From positions 5,270,001-5,334,000 of the forward strand of contig NZ_JACHDS010000001.1 in the NCBI RefSeq assembly GCF_014201195.1: a stretch of DNA of 64,000 bases. Direction: 5' to 3'. This document shows, in pieces, positions 49,313 through 57,409 of this stretch. The notes under the pieces are model-generated. The model ran no database searches. It was not told the DNA's origin and saw only the letters and a list, made by a program, of their open reading frames with translations. This DNA is from Nocardiopsis mwathae. Lineage in GTDB: Bacteria > Actinomycetota > Actinomycetes > Streptosporangiales > Streptosporangiaceae. The translations under genes were made by a program, and so were the position numbers. Numbering within the stretch: position 1 is the stretch's first letter; each line of letters starts with the position of its first letter.

Positions 49313-49930
49313 TCAATCAATGAATCGCCGCAGGAAAGCGATCGAATCCGCCTTGGACAGCGCGTCCATGCAGACGTGATCGAATGCTGTCCGGTATCCC
49401 GCGACTTGTGCTGGTTCTTCCAGATATAGCCCCTCGGATCGGGTCTCCAAATAGACGATCGAGGGGTCTCGCTCGTCGGCGTAGTCGAGGATGACCATCG
49501 ATCCGTGGGTGGAAGCGTGCAACCCGACCGAAATCGGCAGGACCTGAACCGCCTCCGAGTTCACCGCCTCCGAGTTCACCGCCTCCGCCTGCTCGATGAG
49601 GTGTCGGAACTGGCCGTCGGCGATATCGGGCATTACCGCGAGCCGTAGAAGCACATGCTCATCGATGACCGCCCGCAGATCAGGGGCATCCGTACGACGC
49701 AGGATCTCCTGGCGCTGCATTCTGGCGGCGGCCATGCGGTCGATCTCTTCCTCGGTTCGTGCTGGACTCGTACGCGAGACCGCTGCGGCGTACTCGGCCG
49801 TCTGCAGCAAGCCCGGGATGACAATGGGCTGGTAGGAGGAGATGACCGAAGCCTCGGCTTCGAAGGCTGCGAAGAAGTCCCCGAAGACATCGCCGTACTC
49901 ATGCCACCAGCCTCGCTCCTTCGACCGGCG
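49313..49930 (-). pseudogene. XRE-DUF5753 regulator lacking its helix-turn-helix
   Basis: About 206 codons of the DUF5753 domain remain: RRSKERGWWHEYGD, SYQPIVIPGLLQTAEYAAAV, and the C-terminal GYRTAFDHVCMDALSKADSI. The family normally has an N-terminal XRE domain of about 75 residues, which is absent. At about 49930 the coding sequence changes to the antisense of another gene remnant on the plus strand. The frame is open to 50212, but that extension is not homologous to the family. A two-fold repeat VNSEAVNSEAV reflects a 15-bp duplication. Without the DNA-binding domain it should be non-functional as a regulator. Confidence 0.7.
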
Positions 49931-50149
49931 ACCCAGGCCGAGGCCACCGGCCGCTACGGGACGCGGTTCCGCTGCACCTACCGGGAGCAGATCCCGCCCC
50001 GCATCGCCGGCAAGCGGCGCGCCCACACCTACACCGTGACCATGTTCCACGGCTCCGGCGGCGCCTCCTGCTACCACGTCCGCGAGGTCACCCCCGACCT
50101 CGCCCAGGTCCAGGCCCACCTGGCCCGGGTGCGAACCGACCGCGGCTGA
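49931..50149 (+). pseudogene. C-terminal fragment of an unknown protein
   Basis: About 72 codons on the plus strand, with good codon bias: ATGRYGTRFRCTYREQI, PRIAGKRRAHTYTVTMFHGSG, VREVTPDLAQVQAHLARV, then a stop. No start codon exists inside the fragment; the ATG at 49901 lies within the antisense of the DUF5753 gene. A hairpin follows at 50164. The family was not recognised. Confidence 0.5.
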
Positions 50150-50163
50150 CGCCCCCCGACCGG

Positions 50164-50198
50164 TCGCCCGGCCCCGCGGAGGGGGCAGGGCCGGGCGA
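50164..50198. terminator. Bidirectional terminator hairpin
   Basis: TCGCCCGGCCC / GGGCCGGGCGA, 11-bp stem with a 13-nt loop, between the fragment and the convergent amidinotransferase gene. Confidence 0.65.
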
Positions 50199-50298
50199 TC
50201 ACCCCTCTCCACCGATGATCACGGCAATCAGGAGCCGATTCTGTCCGTCGAAGCCGAAGGCGTTGGACGACACCTCTCCCCGGGGCTTCCTTGGCCGG

Positions 50299-51408
50299 TC
50301 AGTCGAGGTAGTCCTGTGGCCCCCCGTCTCTGACCACGTCCAGCGTGACACAGTGGAAGCCACCGCCCAGGACACGCGAGTGCCGCAGGACCAGAGGGAT
50401 GGCGGTGATGCCGTGCCGTTCCAGAACTCGGATGAGCTCGGTCTGTGTCCCGTCGACGACAGCGGTCTCCTCATCCACCATCAGGAGGTTCATGCCGACC
50501 CACGGCGTGCTGAGCGTGTGCGGCACAGCGGTGGGCTCGACTCTCATCGGGGGTGACCAGATCACATCCCAGCCCTTGAACAGGTCCGGGATCGTGTCCG
50601 GCGTGATCCGTTCGGGGTTGAGCAACACCAGGCCAGGGCGGAGCAGAGCGATGGTGCTGTCGATGTGGGTGCCGTCGTAGATACCTCGCATGGGATGGAC
50701 ACGGATGTCACCCAGCAGCCGCATGGTCGACTCCAGCCAGCGCAGCCCCATCTCGTTGCCGCTGCGGGAGACCTGGTAGAAGACGTCCCTGCCGAGCCTG
50801 AGGCAGTTGGCCGCCTCGAAGGCGGGCTCGGCCTCCCCGAGTAGGGGGAACCCGTCCTGGTCGTACTCGTACAGGGTGTCATCGAGCCTGGGCCGCGGAG
50901 CCGCGAACCAGTGCGCGCCCTGTAGGAGGTAGTCCTGAAACAGCGGGCGCAGCCCCAACGCCTCGAAGTAGCGGGCCCGCATGGGGCTGGGACTCTCGAT
51001 GATGGCGCTACCGACCACGAGGGTCAGATCACGAGGGCAGTAGGAGCTGCGGCCCGAAGTCCGCCAGGTGAGCCCTCCGTATTCGAGACCGTGGTCGACG
51101 GCTGCGGGCTGATGGACGGTGATGCCGAGTTTTCGGAGAGTGTCCACCAGTACGGACAGGTCCTCATTGGACTCCTCGACGATGTGGTGTGGATAGCATC
51201 CCGTTTCGATCCCGGCCAACTCGGCGGGGGATAGGTCCGGATAGCAGTTCAACCATGCCGAGGGATCGGTTTGGTCGGGGATCCGGGCATGGGTCGCGTC
51301 ACCCACGATCACCTCCCGCAGAGTGGTGAACTCGTCCCAGGAGTGGACGGGCGCCTTGCCGGAGGGAGAGTCCGATCCCTCCGAGGACGCGATGGCGCTG
51401 TGGTTCAT
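50299..51408 (-). CDS. Amidinotransferase (glycine/inosamine amidinotransferase family)
   Basis: A 369-residue enzyme that moves an amidino group from arginine to an amine. The catalytic Cys is in GGGFHCVTLDV, the His in IYDGTHIDST, and the Asp/Glu-rich core CLRLGRDVFYQVS is present. WDEFTTLREVIVGDATHARIP opens the domain as in GATM/StrB1 proteins. ATG 51408 overlaps the stop of the ATP-grasp gene by 4 nt, so translation is coupled. The product is likely a guanidino group on an amino acid, which the ATP-grasp ligase could then join to another residue. Agmatine deiminase or arginine deiminase is less likely from motif spacing. Confidence 0.85.
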   Translation of the reverse strand: MNHSAIASSEGSDSPSGKAPVHSWDEFTTLREVIVGDATHARIPDQTDPSAWLNCYPDLSPAELAGIETGCYPHHIVEESNEDLSVLVDTLRKLGITVHQPAAVDHGLEYGGLTWRTSGRSSYCPRDLTLVVGSAIIESPSPMRARYFEALGLRPLFQDYLLQGAHWFAAPRPRLDDTLYEYDQDGFPLLGEAEPAFEAANCLRLGRDVFYQVSRSGNEMGLRWLESTMRLLGDIRVHPMRGIYDGTHIDSTIALLRPGLVLLNPERITPDTIPDLFKGWDVIWSPPMRVEPTAVPHTLSTPWVGMNLLMVDEETAVVDGTQTELIRVLERHGITAIPLVLRHSRVLGGGFHCVTLDVVRDGGPQDYLD

Positions 51409-52751
51409 GCGCTTGTCTCCGGGAGCCTGACGGATAGGGGTTCGGCGATGCGCTCCTCGTAGCGGTGCGCTTCGTTGATGTTCTCGGCGACCACGCAGTA
51501 GGTGACGCGCCCCAGAGCCTGGGTGTAGTCGGCGGTGGCCACGACACCCGTCCGGGTGAGCGGGTCGTATGCGAGGCCCGCCTCCTCCAGCCGACGCACG
51601 GCATCGGAGAAGGAGGGGGCCTCCCACTGCCCCGCACGCTCCAGGAACACCCTGGTGGACCGGTGCTCTTCGCCCACAACGCGGTCGATCAGGTTGACGT
51701 GCAGGTGAGTGGAGGCGGTGAGTCGCCCATTGACCTCGGTGAAGACCAGTTCACCGGAGGGGGTCCGGATGGCGTCCGCGCACAGCGTGCCCCGGTATCC
51801 CATGGCGCGGAAAGGTTCACAAGCGCGCTTGCCGAGCTCGGCGAGTCGATCGAGTTCGGGGGGACCGACCGACTGGGGCGGGATGACCTCGCCGGTGGCC
51901 ACCGGTTCCATCAGGATTTCCCCCATGCCGCGGAGCACGCAGTCCTCGTCGGTGACGTCGAACTCCGCGTAGACCGTCACCGAGCCGGTGAAGTAGCGCT
52001 CGATGACCAGGCTGTGTCCCTTGTACCCGGTCAGCCAGGACCAGCGGTCCTCCACATAGCGCCGTACGGCCAACCTGTCGGGCAGCACGACCACATTGCC
52101 GGCACCGGCCGCGCGCACATTCCCGGATCGGCTGAGGATCTCGTTGCCGAGTCCGCCGCCCGCGAACTGCTGCTTGGCCATTACCTCGAATCCCTGGTCC
52201 AGGATGGAGGTGATCGCGTTCTCGGCGTGCTCGGGCCGGTCCGTGATCACACCGGGTGCTATGGGAATGCCGTTGCCCGCTGCCACGGCTCGGAACACCG
52301 TCTTGCTGTTGGCCAAGGAGTCGCCTCCCTGGGCGCTGAAGGCGAAGCCCGGCAGGGCCCCCTCGATACCCACGGCCGATGCCAGCCCTGTGATCGACAG
52401 GTCGCTGTACGTGCACACGACGTGATCGACCGGATCATCGGCGATGGCTTTCTTCAAAGCCGTGTGGAAGATCGGGTCGAGGAGGCGATCACCCGTGAGA
52501 ATGTGTGAGCCCCAACGTCCTGGGGGAGGAACCACGATTCTCAGCGACGCGGCATCGACCCCGGTCAGCGCGGTAACGTAAGCCATGAAACCAGGCGTCG
52601 GCGGAGAGGGCAGGACCACCACGTCGTTGTTCTCCGCATACCACAGTATGCGCTGTGCCCCCAGGCCGAATGCCCGCATTTTTTCCTCGGGGATCCTGTC
52701 CAGGTCGCCCACCATTTCCTCGGGGGCGTTCACGATGATCATCTTGGACAT
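51405..52751 (-). CDS. ATP-grasp ligase of the PGM1 (pheganomycin ligase) type
   Basis: A 448-residue enzyme. A pre-ATP-grasp domain (MIIVNAPEEMVGDLDRIPEEK, QRILWYAENNDVVVLP) precedes the ATP-grasp fold: LANSKTVFRAVAAGNGIPIAPGV, MAKQQFAGGG (ATP-binding lysine and Gly loop), and FTEVNGRLTASTH with the metal-binding Glu/Asn. This matches the PGM1-related ligases that couple an N-terminal guanidino amino acid to a peptide or amino acid in pheganomycin and resorcinomycin biosynthesis (from knowledge of the family). The amidinotransferase gene overlapping its end fits that model. Confidence 0.8.
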   Translation of the reverse strand: MSKMIIVNAPEEMVGDLDRIPEEKMRAFGLGAQRILWYAENNDVVVLPSPPTPGFMAYVTALTGVDAASLRIVVPPPGRWGSHILTGDRLLDPIFHTALKKAIADDPVDHVVCTYSDLSITGLASAVGIEGALPGFAFSAQGGDSLANSKTVFRAVAAGNGIPIAPGVITDRPEHAENAITSILDQGFEVMAKQQFAGGGLGNEILSRSGNVRAAGAGNVVVLPDRLAVRRYVEDRWSWLTGYKGHSLVIERYFTGSVTVYAEFDVTDEDCVLRGMGEILMEPVATGEVIPPQSVGPPELDRLAELGKRACEPFRAMGYRGTLCADAIRTPSGELVFTEVNGRLTASTHLHVNLIDRVVGEEHRSTRVFLERAGQWEAPSFSDAVRRLEEAGLAYDPLTRTGVVATADYTQALGRVTYCVVAENINEAHRYEERIAEPLSVRLPETSA

Positions 52752-52827
52752 GGAGTTCTCCTCTTCGTGCGGGGATCGTCTTCCGATCGGCGAGCGGAAA
52801 AGAGAGACTGCGTATCATCCTCGGAGA

Positions 52828-54102
52828 TCAGGGGGTGGCCTGTTCGTCCTGATCCTGCTTGCTTTCACGAAACGCTGTCGCCGCCGTTCTGAGGAGCAGC
52901 GACAATATGCCCAGGGACGTGATGCAGGCAGCGGACAGGAGAAGGGTGCCCTGTGCACCGAGCAGGAGGATGAGAGGCGCTCCCATCATGGCGCCGACGG
53001 GAGTGGCGACACTGATGACCGCGCTGCGGGCGGCCAGGACCTGGGGCAGTGCCGAGGGCGGGGCCGACGCCTGGAACAGGGCTGTCGTGGTGGAGGGGAA
53101 CGGTCCCCAGAAGAGCCCGCACACGCCGAAGGAGGCCCAGGCGACGAGCACGGGAAAACCCAGGCCGAGCGGTATCAGTGAGAGGCCGAATCCCAGAACG
53201 ATGACGATCGTCGTGGGAAGCATCGGCAGGTTGCGCAAGTAGCCGGTGAGAAGCGCGCCCACGACGGCGCCGACACCGAAGGCCGTGTAGAAGCCGGCGA
53301 GCGTGGTCGCGGAGGCCTCCAGGTCCTCCACCACGTACAGGGGGATGGCCACACTGGAGGGCCCGAAGAAGAGGAAGAAACCGAAGGAGAGCACCACCAG
53401 GCCGAGCAGGCCGGGGTCGCGACCGATGGTCCTGAGTCCCTCGGAGCGAGAGGCGCCGGCCTTGACCCCGCTCCTCTCCGCATCCCTGGGTACCGCGAAC
53501 CGGTAGGTGGCGGCGAGGACCGCGAAGGAGAGCGCCACGATGGCCAAGACGTGCTCAGGCCCTCCCTGTTCGATGACCAGGGCGGCCAGGAGCGGGCCGA
53601 CGACCGTGGACAGCTCCAGCATCACGTTGACGACGGAGTTCCCGGCCAGGTGGTGTTTCTTGTCGAGCAGCTCGGAGAGCATGGTGTAGCGTCCGGCCTT
53701 GCCCCAGGCGCTCAAGATGGAGGAGACGCCGAGGAGCAGCACGTACAGCAGGATGCTCAACGCGTCGAAGACGTGGAAGATGGGAATCGCCAGCAGTGCT
53801 GCGGCGCGCAGGAGGGCGTCCCACCCCGCCAGCTGCGCTCCGCTTCGTCCGTTGAGCAGCCCGCCCAGGACGAAGGCTCCGACCGCGCCGGGCAGGGTGT
53901 AGGCGGCGACCGCAGCTGCGACCCAGGCCGCCCGCTGATCGGCAGGGGCGAGTTCCATCGCCAGCCAGCTGACAGCGACGGCGCTCATCCCCCCGCCGAG
54001 TGCGGAGACCCCGATGCCAGGTAGGACCCGTCGGAGAAGAGGATGGGTCAGTACGGGCCAGTAGGGGGATCTCCTGGCTGCTCGTACCACCATTGACTTC
54101 AT
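52828..54102 (-). CDS. MFS transporter
   Basis: A 424-residue major facilitator with 12 hydrophobic segments; family wording includes LPGAVGAFVLGGLLNGRSGAQL and FYTAFGVGAVVGALLTGYL. It is likely the exporter and self-resistance gene of the small operon (MFS, ATP-grasp, amidinotransferase). ATG 54102 has GAGG 5 nt upstream; a TTG at 54114 also opens the frame. There are 76 nt to the ligase gene. Confidence 0.88.
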   Translation of the reverse strand: MKSMVVRAARRSPYWPVLTHPLLRRVLPGIGVSALGGGMSAVAVSWLAMELAPADQRAAWVAAAVAAYTLPGAVGAFVLGGLLNGRSGAQLAGWDALLRAAALLAIPIFHVFDALSILLYVLLLGVSSILSAWGKAGRYTMLSELLDKKHHLAGNSVVNVMLELSTVVGPLLAALVIEQGGPEHVLAIVALSFAVLAATYRFAVPRDAERSGVKAGASRSEGLRTIGRDPGLLGLVVLSFGFFLFFGPSSVAIPLYVVEDLEASATTLAGFYTAFGVGAVVGALLTGYLRNLPMLPTTIVIVLGFGLSLIPLGLGFPVLVAWASFGVCGLFWGPFPSTTTALFQASAPPSALPQVLAARSAVISVATPVGAMMGAPLILLLGAQGTLLLSAACITSLGILSLLLRTAATAFRESKQDQDEQATP

Positions 54103-54168
54103 AGAGGTCCTCAAGGTCGTTATCGGGTTCCCTGGGTTTCCGGCGTCCGGGCCGAACCCGACGTCGGC

Positions 54169-54211
54169 AGGAGGGCGGAGTGAGGAGGAAACAATTCCGC
54201 TCCGCCCTCCT
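54169..54211. repeat. 12-bp hairpin in the leader of the MFS operon
   Basis: AGGAGGGCGGAG / CTCCGCCCTCCT, perfect arms 54169-54180 and 54200-54211 with a 19-nt loop, 67 bp upstream of the MFS start. It may be a leader structure. On the minus strand, upstream of it, TTCGAC (54274-54279) and TAACGA (about 54252-54257) are 16 nt apart and could be the promoter. Confidence 0.5.
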
Positions 54212-54384
54212 CGGTTGTTCTTCTGTTTACTTCGCGGGTGAGGTCGGATTTATCGTTAGAAGGGCATGGTCATTGTCGAACCCTCCGATCGCGGTGTAGG
54301 GAAAAGAGCACATCGGGGTGTGCTCGGGGAACTTTAATGTTCGGGGGGCGTGAATGGCAAGGTGTCTTCGGTGTGCCCGGATCT

Positions 54385-54531
54385 TCACCGATCGTGATTG
54401 CCGGGCCTGGGCGAAGTGGCTGAAATTTCGTCCGGGCGCGGTGGCTGCCGGGGTATGGCTGGGCCATCCTCGGGTGTGTGCCTTGGGGCGGGTCGGCCCA
54501 GGTTCGGCGGGATCTCAAGAACGGTGACCAT
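54385..54531 (-). CDS. Candidate 48-residue peptide upstream of the MFS operon
   Basis: A short frame with reasonable codon bias: MVTVLEIPPNLGRPAPRHTP at the start, Pro- and Arg-rich throughout, ending PGNHDR. AGGA lies 5 nt before the ATG. It is in the same direction as the ligase operon, about 280 bp upstream of the MFS start, which is where a precursor peptide could sit. No homology was recognised and it may be chance. Confidence 0.25.
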   Translation of the reverse strand: MVTVLEIPPNLGRPAPRHTPEDGPAIPRQPPRPDEISATSPRPGNHDR

Positions 54532-54736
54532 GCAATCCTAGAATTGGCAGCACGTTCAAGAGGGATGGTGTGGCCGCTTATGGCCATCCCCTCCTCTTCG
54601 CTCATGTCCGCTCGGGAGCGCTGACGTGATCCCGGTGAATTTGACGTGGGACTAGAGCGCAGCGATAAAACCGAAGTGAAAGATGTCCGTATTCCGGGTG
54701 TTGCCGCAGAGCCCTCGTTGTGGTTCGATCGGTCTC

Positions 54737-54763
54737 TCTCTGACCTCTCTGACCTCTCTGACC
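54737..54763. repeat. Three tandem 9-bp units tctctgacc
   Basis: Exact triple repeat at the 5' side of the dehydratase remnant. No function is evident. Confidence 0.7.
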
Positions 54764-54798
54764 TACTCGTCGTCGAAGGCACCGGTGCCACGCACGAC

Positions 54799-54951
54799 GG
54801 CGTCGGCGCGCCGGTGGTCGGCGTCGAGCCGGACGCCGGCGCCGACACCCGGAAATCGCTATCCGCAGGCGAACGGGTGCGGATCCCGGCGCCGACCACG
54901 ATCGCCGACGGGCTACGCCACACCACCCCCGCGCAGGTGCCGTTTGCCATC
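54799..54951 (+). pseudogene. Threonine dehydratase remnant
   Basis: About 50 codons match the C-terminal catalytic region of PLP-dependent threonine ammonia-lyase: VVGVEPDAGADTRKSLSAGE, RIPAPTTIADGL. The SxxNG and PLP-lysine parts are absent and the frame continues into unrelated sequence at both ends. The rest of 54103-55360 shows no supportable gene apart from the small peptide and the leader hairpin. Confidence 0.7.
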
Positions 54952-55360
54952 CCGGACACTGGCGCAGTGGCGCGGCGGGGCCGGAAAGCGTGTTCTGGAT
55001 GTCTTTCGGTCCGTCTGGAGCGGTGATCATGGGTTCGCATCTGGTGGCGTCTGGTTTGTCGGACTGAATCCCATGGTCGTTGCGCAGCCTCATGCGCGAA
55101 CAGTGGCGAATCGGGCGTCAGGGGGCGCCCCGCCCCGCACCCGGCCGCAGACAAGGCCGCTCAGTGGACCGCTTGCCCCCACCTGCCGTGACCTGGTGTT
55201 CCCCGGTGTCCGGGGTCAGCCTGTCGGCCGGTCCAGGGACCGGCGGCTGGGGGAAGCCGTCTGTGCGGAGGCGGGGCGCGCGATGCACGGGCACGGTGGC
55301 CACTGCTGGCGAACGGAGAAGCCGGAGCCTCGCGCGATGCGCGAGACCCCGGCTGACCTG

Positions 55361-55449
55361 CGGAGGATCGGGGATTTGAACCCCGGAAGGGATCGCTCCC
55401 TAACCGCATTAGCAGTGCGGCGCCATAGACCTGACTAGGCGAATCCTCC
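55361..55449 (-). tRNA. tRNA-Ser (anticodon GCU)
   Basis: Complete 89-nt cloverleaf on the minus strand: acceptor GGAGGAT/ATCCTCC with discriminator G, D-arm GCC..GGC, anticodon stem CCGCA/TGCGG with loop CTGCTAA (anticodon GCT), a long variable arm (TAGGGA/TCCCTT) typical of class II tRNAs, and T-arm CGGGG-TTCAAAT-CCCCG. The 3' CCA is not encoded. It borders the accessory stretch on its left and is a plausible integration site. Confidence 0.95.
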
Positions 55450-55541
55450 TGGCAGCCCTAAGCGTACAGAGTGCGGGGGTGGACGTGCAAAACGAATGCG
55501 CGCGGCGGTGGGGGCCGGTCGCCGGGGCGGTCCGGGGCGGT

Positions 55542-56069
55542 TCAGGACATGGCGCGTTCGATGGCGAGATCGGCGTCGAGGCGCAGCTTGGCGACGGCGC
55601 GAGAGAGGGTGCTCTTGACCGTGCCGATCGTGACGCCGAGCTGTTCGGCGATCTGGGCCTCGGACATGTCCTCGTAGTAGCGCAGCATCACCGTGGCCCG
55701 CTGCCGCTCCGGGAGGCGGTCCACGGCGCGGTGGACCACGTCGGCGAGGTCGCTCTTCCACGTGGGGTCGTCGACCTGCTGCTCGGGAATCTCCTCGGTG
55801 GGGAAGATCTCCAGGTGCTTGCGCCGCCACTCCGAGATCTGGGTGTTGACCATGGCCCGGCGCACGTACCCGTCGCGCGCGCCGGGGCTGTTGATCCGGT
55901 CCCACGCGAAGAAGGTCTTGAGCAGGGCGGCCTGCAGCAGGTCCTCGGCGTCGGCACGGTTGCCCGTCAGTGATCGCGCCATCCGCAGCAGGGTCGGGCC
56001 ACGCTCGTCGACGTAGCCGGAGAACTCCTCGTACCTGGTTCGCCGCGTCGTGTCTTTCACACGGACCAC
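55542..56069 (-). CDS. SigE-family RNA polymerase sigma-70 factor
   Basis: A 175-residue ECF-type sigma factor. Region 2: LLRMARSLTGNRADAEDLLQAALLKTFFAWDRI. Region 4: VDRLPERQRATVMLRYYEDMSEAQIAEQLGVTIGTVKSTLSRAVAKL. The GYVDERGPTLLRMARSLTG wording is that of the actinobacterial SigE family (SIG70 of Streptomyces SigE type by annotation, not the M. tuberculosis SigE). No anti-sigma gene is adjacent. The start is GTG 56069 or GTG 56060. Confidence 0.9.
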   Translation of the reverse strand: MVRVKDTTRRTRYEEFSGYVDERGPTLLRMARSLTGNRADAEDLLQAALLKTFFAWDRINSPGARDGYVRRAMVNTQISEWRRKHLEIFPTEEIPEQQVDDPTWKSDLADVVHRAVDRLPERQRATVMLRYYEDMSEAQIAEQLGVTIGTVKSTLSRAVAKLRLDADLAIERAMS

Positions 56070-56448
56070 CGATCCGGGCTCGCGACCACATCGTGCCGCC
56101 CGTTCGGGTGGTTGCGTGGTCTCGGTTACGCGTCCGCCCTTGTGGGCCTCGACGTGGTCTCGGTCACATTCTTCACCTTGTTCCTCACTGTTGCACGCGT
56201 TACGTAATGATCAGATCTCTTTCGCATCATGTTCGAACAAACGCGGAGTATGGGGCGGAACCGGCAGTAACCAGCCCGTGGGGGATCCCGTACGCCACCC
56301 GGCGCGCGTTTCGCGTCCGACCCTCCGGGCGTTTCGCACCGGCCGTAACCCGGGATCGGTCACGAAAACCGCTCTGACCGGCGTGTTCCGCCCTGACCTG
56401 GGAACGGATCGCGAAAATGGAACGGGGCACGGCGGAACAGGAGGGGCG
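56070..56448 (+). other. Divergent intergenic region
   Basis: This 379-bp region lies between the sigma factor and the Cys-rich protein gene. A locally AT-richer part (56170-56240: gttacgtaatgatcagatctctttcgcatcatg) probably holds the promoters. The long in-frame extension of the rightward gene is not supported. Confidence 0.5.
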
Positions 56449-57402
56449 ATGTCAGTAGATGTAGGGGACCGGAGACGGCTCGCCACGGCCGTCCTCGGTG
56501 AGGACGCGGTGCCGACGGCCGATGCGCTGCCGACCCGGGTGGCGCGCGGGGTCGTCCTCGACATCACCCCGCACATGCTGCGCATCGCGACCCCCCGAGG
56601 TGAGGAGCCCTTCCTCTTCGAGCGCTCCACCCGGATCTGGCGCGGCGGCGACGTCGACTTCGCACAGCTGCGCCCCGGCGACGACGTGGTCATCCGATGT
56701 GCCCACGGCGGGCGCTGGGTGGCCGAACGCGTCTGGGCGCAGATCGCCCGCGTCACCGGCGTGATCACCGCCCGTGACGGCGACGCGCTGGAGGTCGACG
56801 AGGGCCACGGCCGCCCGCGCCGCACCGTCGTCATCCCCTACCGCTCCTCGGGCCGTATCGGGGTGCGCCACCCGGTCCTGGAACCCGGCTACCTCTTCGA
56901 CGCCATCGGCCAGTGGCACGACGGCACCGTGCACGCGCTGATACCGGCCACCACCCAGGCCCCCCACCCGGTCGACGAGGCCCCGCGCCGCCCGCGCGTC
57001 TACCGCTTCCCCGGCGCGGTGTCGGGCACCATCGGCTGGTACGACCCGGCGCTGGGCCGCTCGACGCACGTCAACCCGCTCGCCCGCGCGGCGGGCGCCG
57101 CCTACCCGGCACTGGACCCCGCCGCGGACTGCGGCGTGGAGTGCGACCGCGGGGAGAGCTGCGGCCCGCTGCCGCTCCTCTCCCTCGGCACGACGTTCAC
57201 ACTGCGCAATGACTGCACGGGCGGATCCGCCGCGATCCCGGTCCTCTCCTGCGGATCGGCCGCCGGCCGCTTCTGTGACCGCTGCACGGCCTGTGAGAGC
57301 GACGCCAGCGGGCGCATCGCCCAGCTGACCCTGATGAGCTTCGTGGCTCTCGGCGGCAGCCCGGAGTCCGGATGCTTCAACGCGACGCTGACGGTGGGGT
57401 GA
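56449..57402 (+). CDS. Cys-rich protein of unknown function
   Basis: A 317-residue protein. The N-terminal half is beta-strand-like (ARGVVLDITPHMLRIATPRGE, LRPGDDVVIRC, RVTGVITARDGDALEVDEG). The last 95 residues hold nine Cys in a tight pattern (DCGVECDRGESCG, NDCTGG, LSCGSAAGRFCDRCTACES, SGCFN). No signal peptide is visible. It is 7 nt before the MauE-like gene, so the two are co-expressed. MauE proteins help form disulphides in partner proteins, so this may be the client, although its missing signal peptide is hard to reconcile. No family was recognised. Confidence 0.72.
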   Translation: MSVDVGDRRRLATAVLGEDAVPTADALPTRVARGVVLDITPHMLRIATPRGEEPFLFERSTRIWRGGDVDFAQLRPGDDVVIRCAHGGRWVAERVWAQIARVTGVITARDGDALEVDEGHGRPRRTVVIPYRSSGRIGVRHPVLEPGYLFDAIGQWHDGTVHALIPATTQAPHPVDEAPRRPRVYRFPGAVSGTIGWYDPALGRSTHVNPLARAAGAAYPALDPAADCGVECDRGESCGPLPLLSLGTTFTLRNDCTGGSAAIPVLSCGSAAGRFCDRCTACESDASGRIAQLTLMSFVALGGSPESGCFNATLTVG

Positions 57403-57409
57403 CGAGACG

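Noticed and set aside
54256-54273. Five-codon leader ORF (MTMPF) after GGAGGG in the MFS-operon leader
   Set aside because: Too short to distinguish from chance; it also overlaps the likely promoter.
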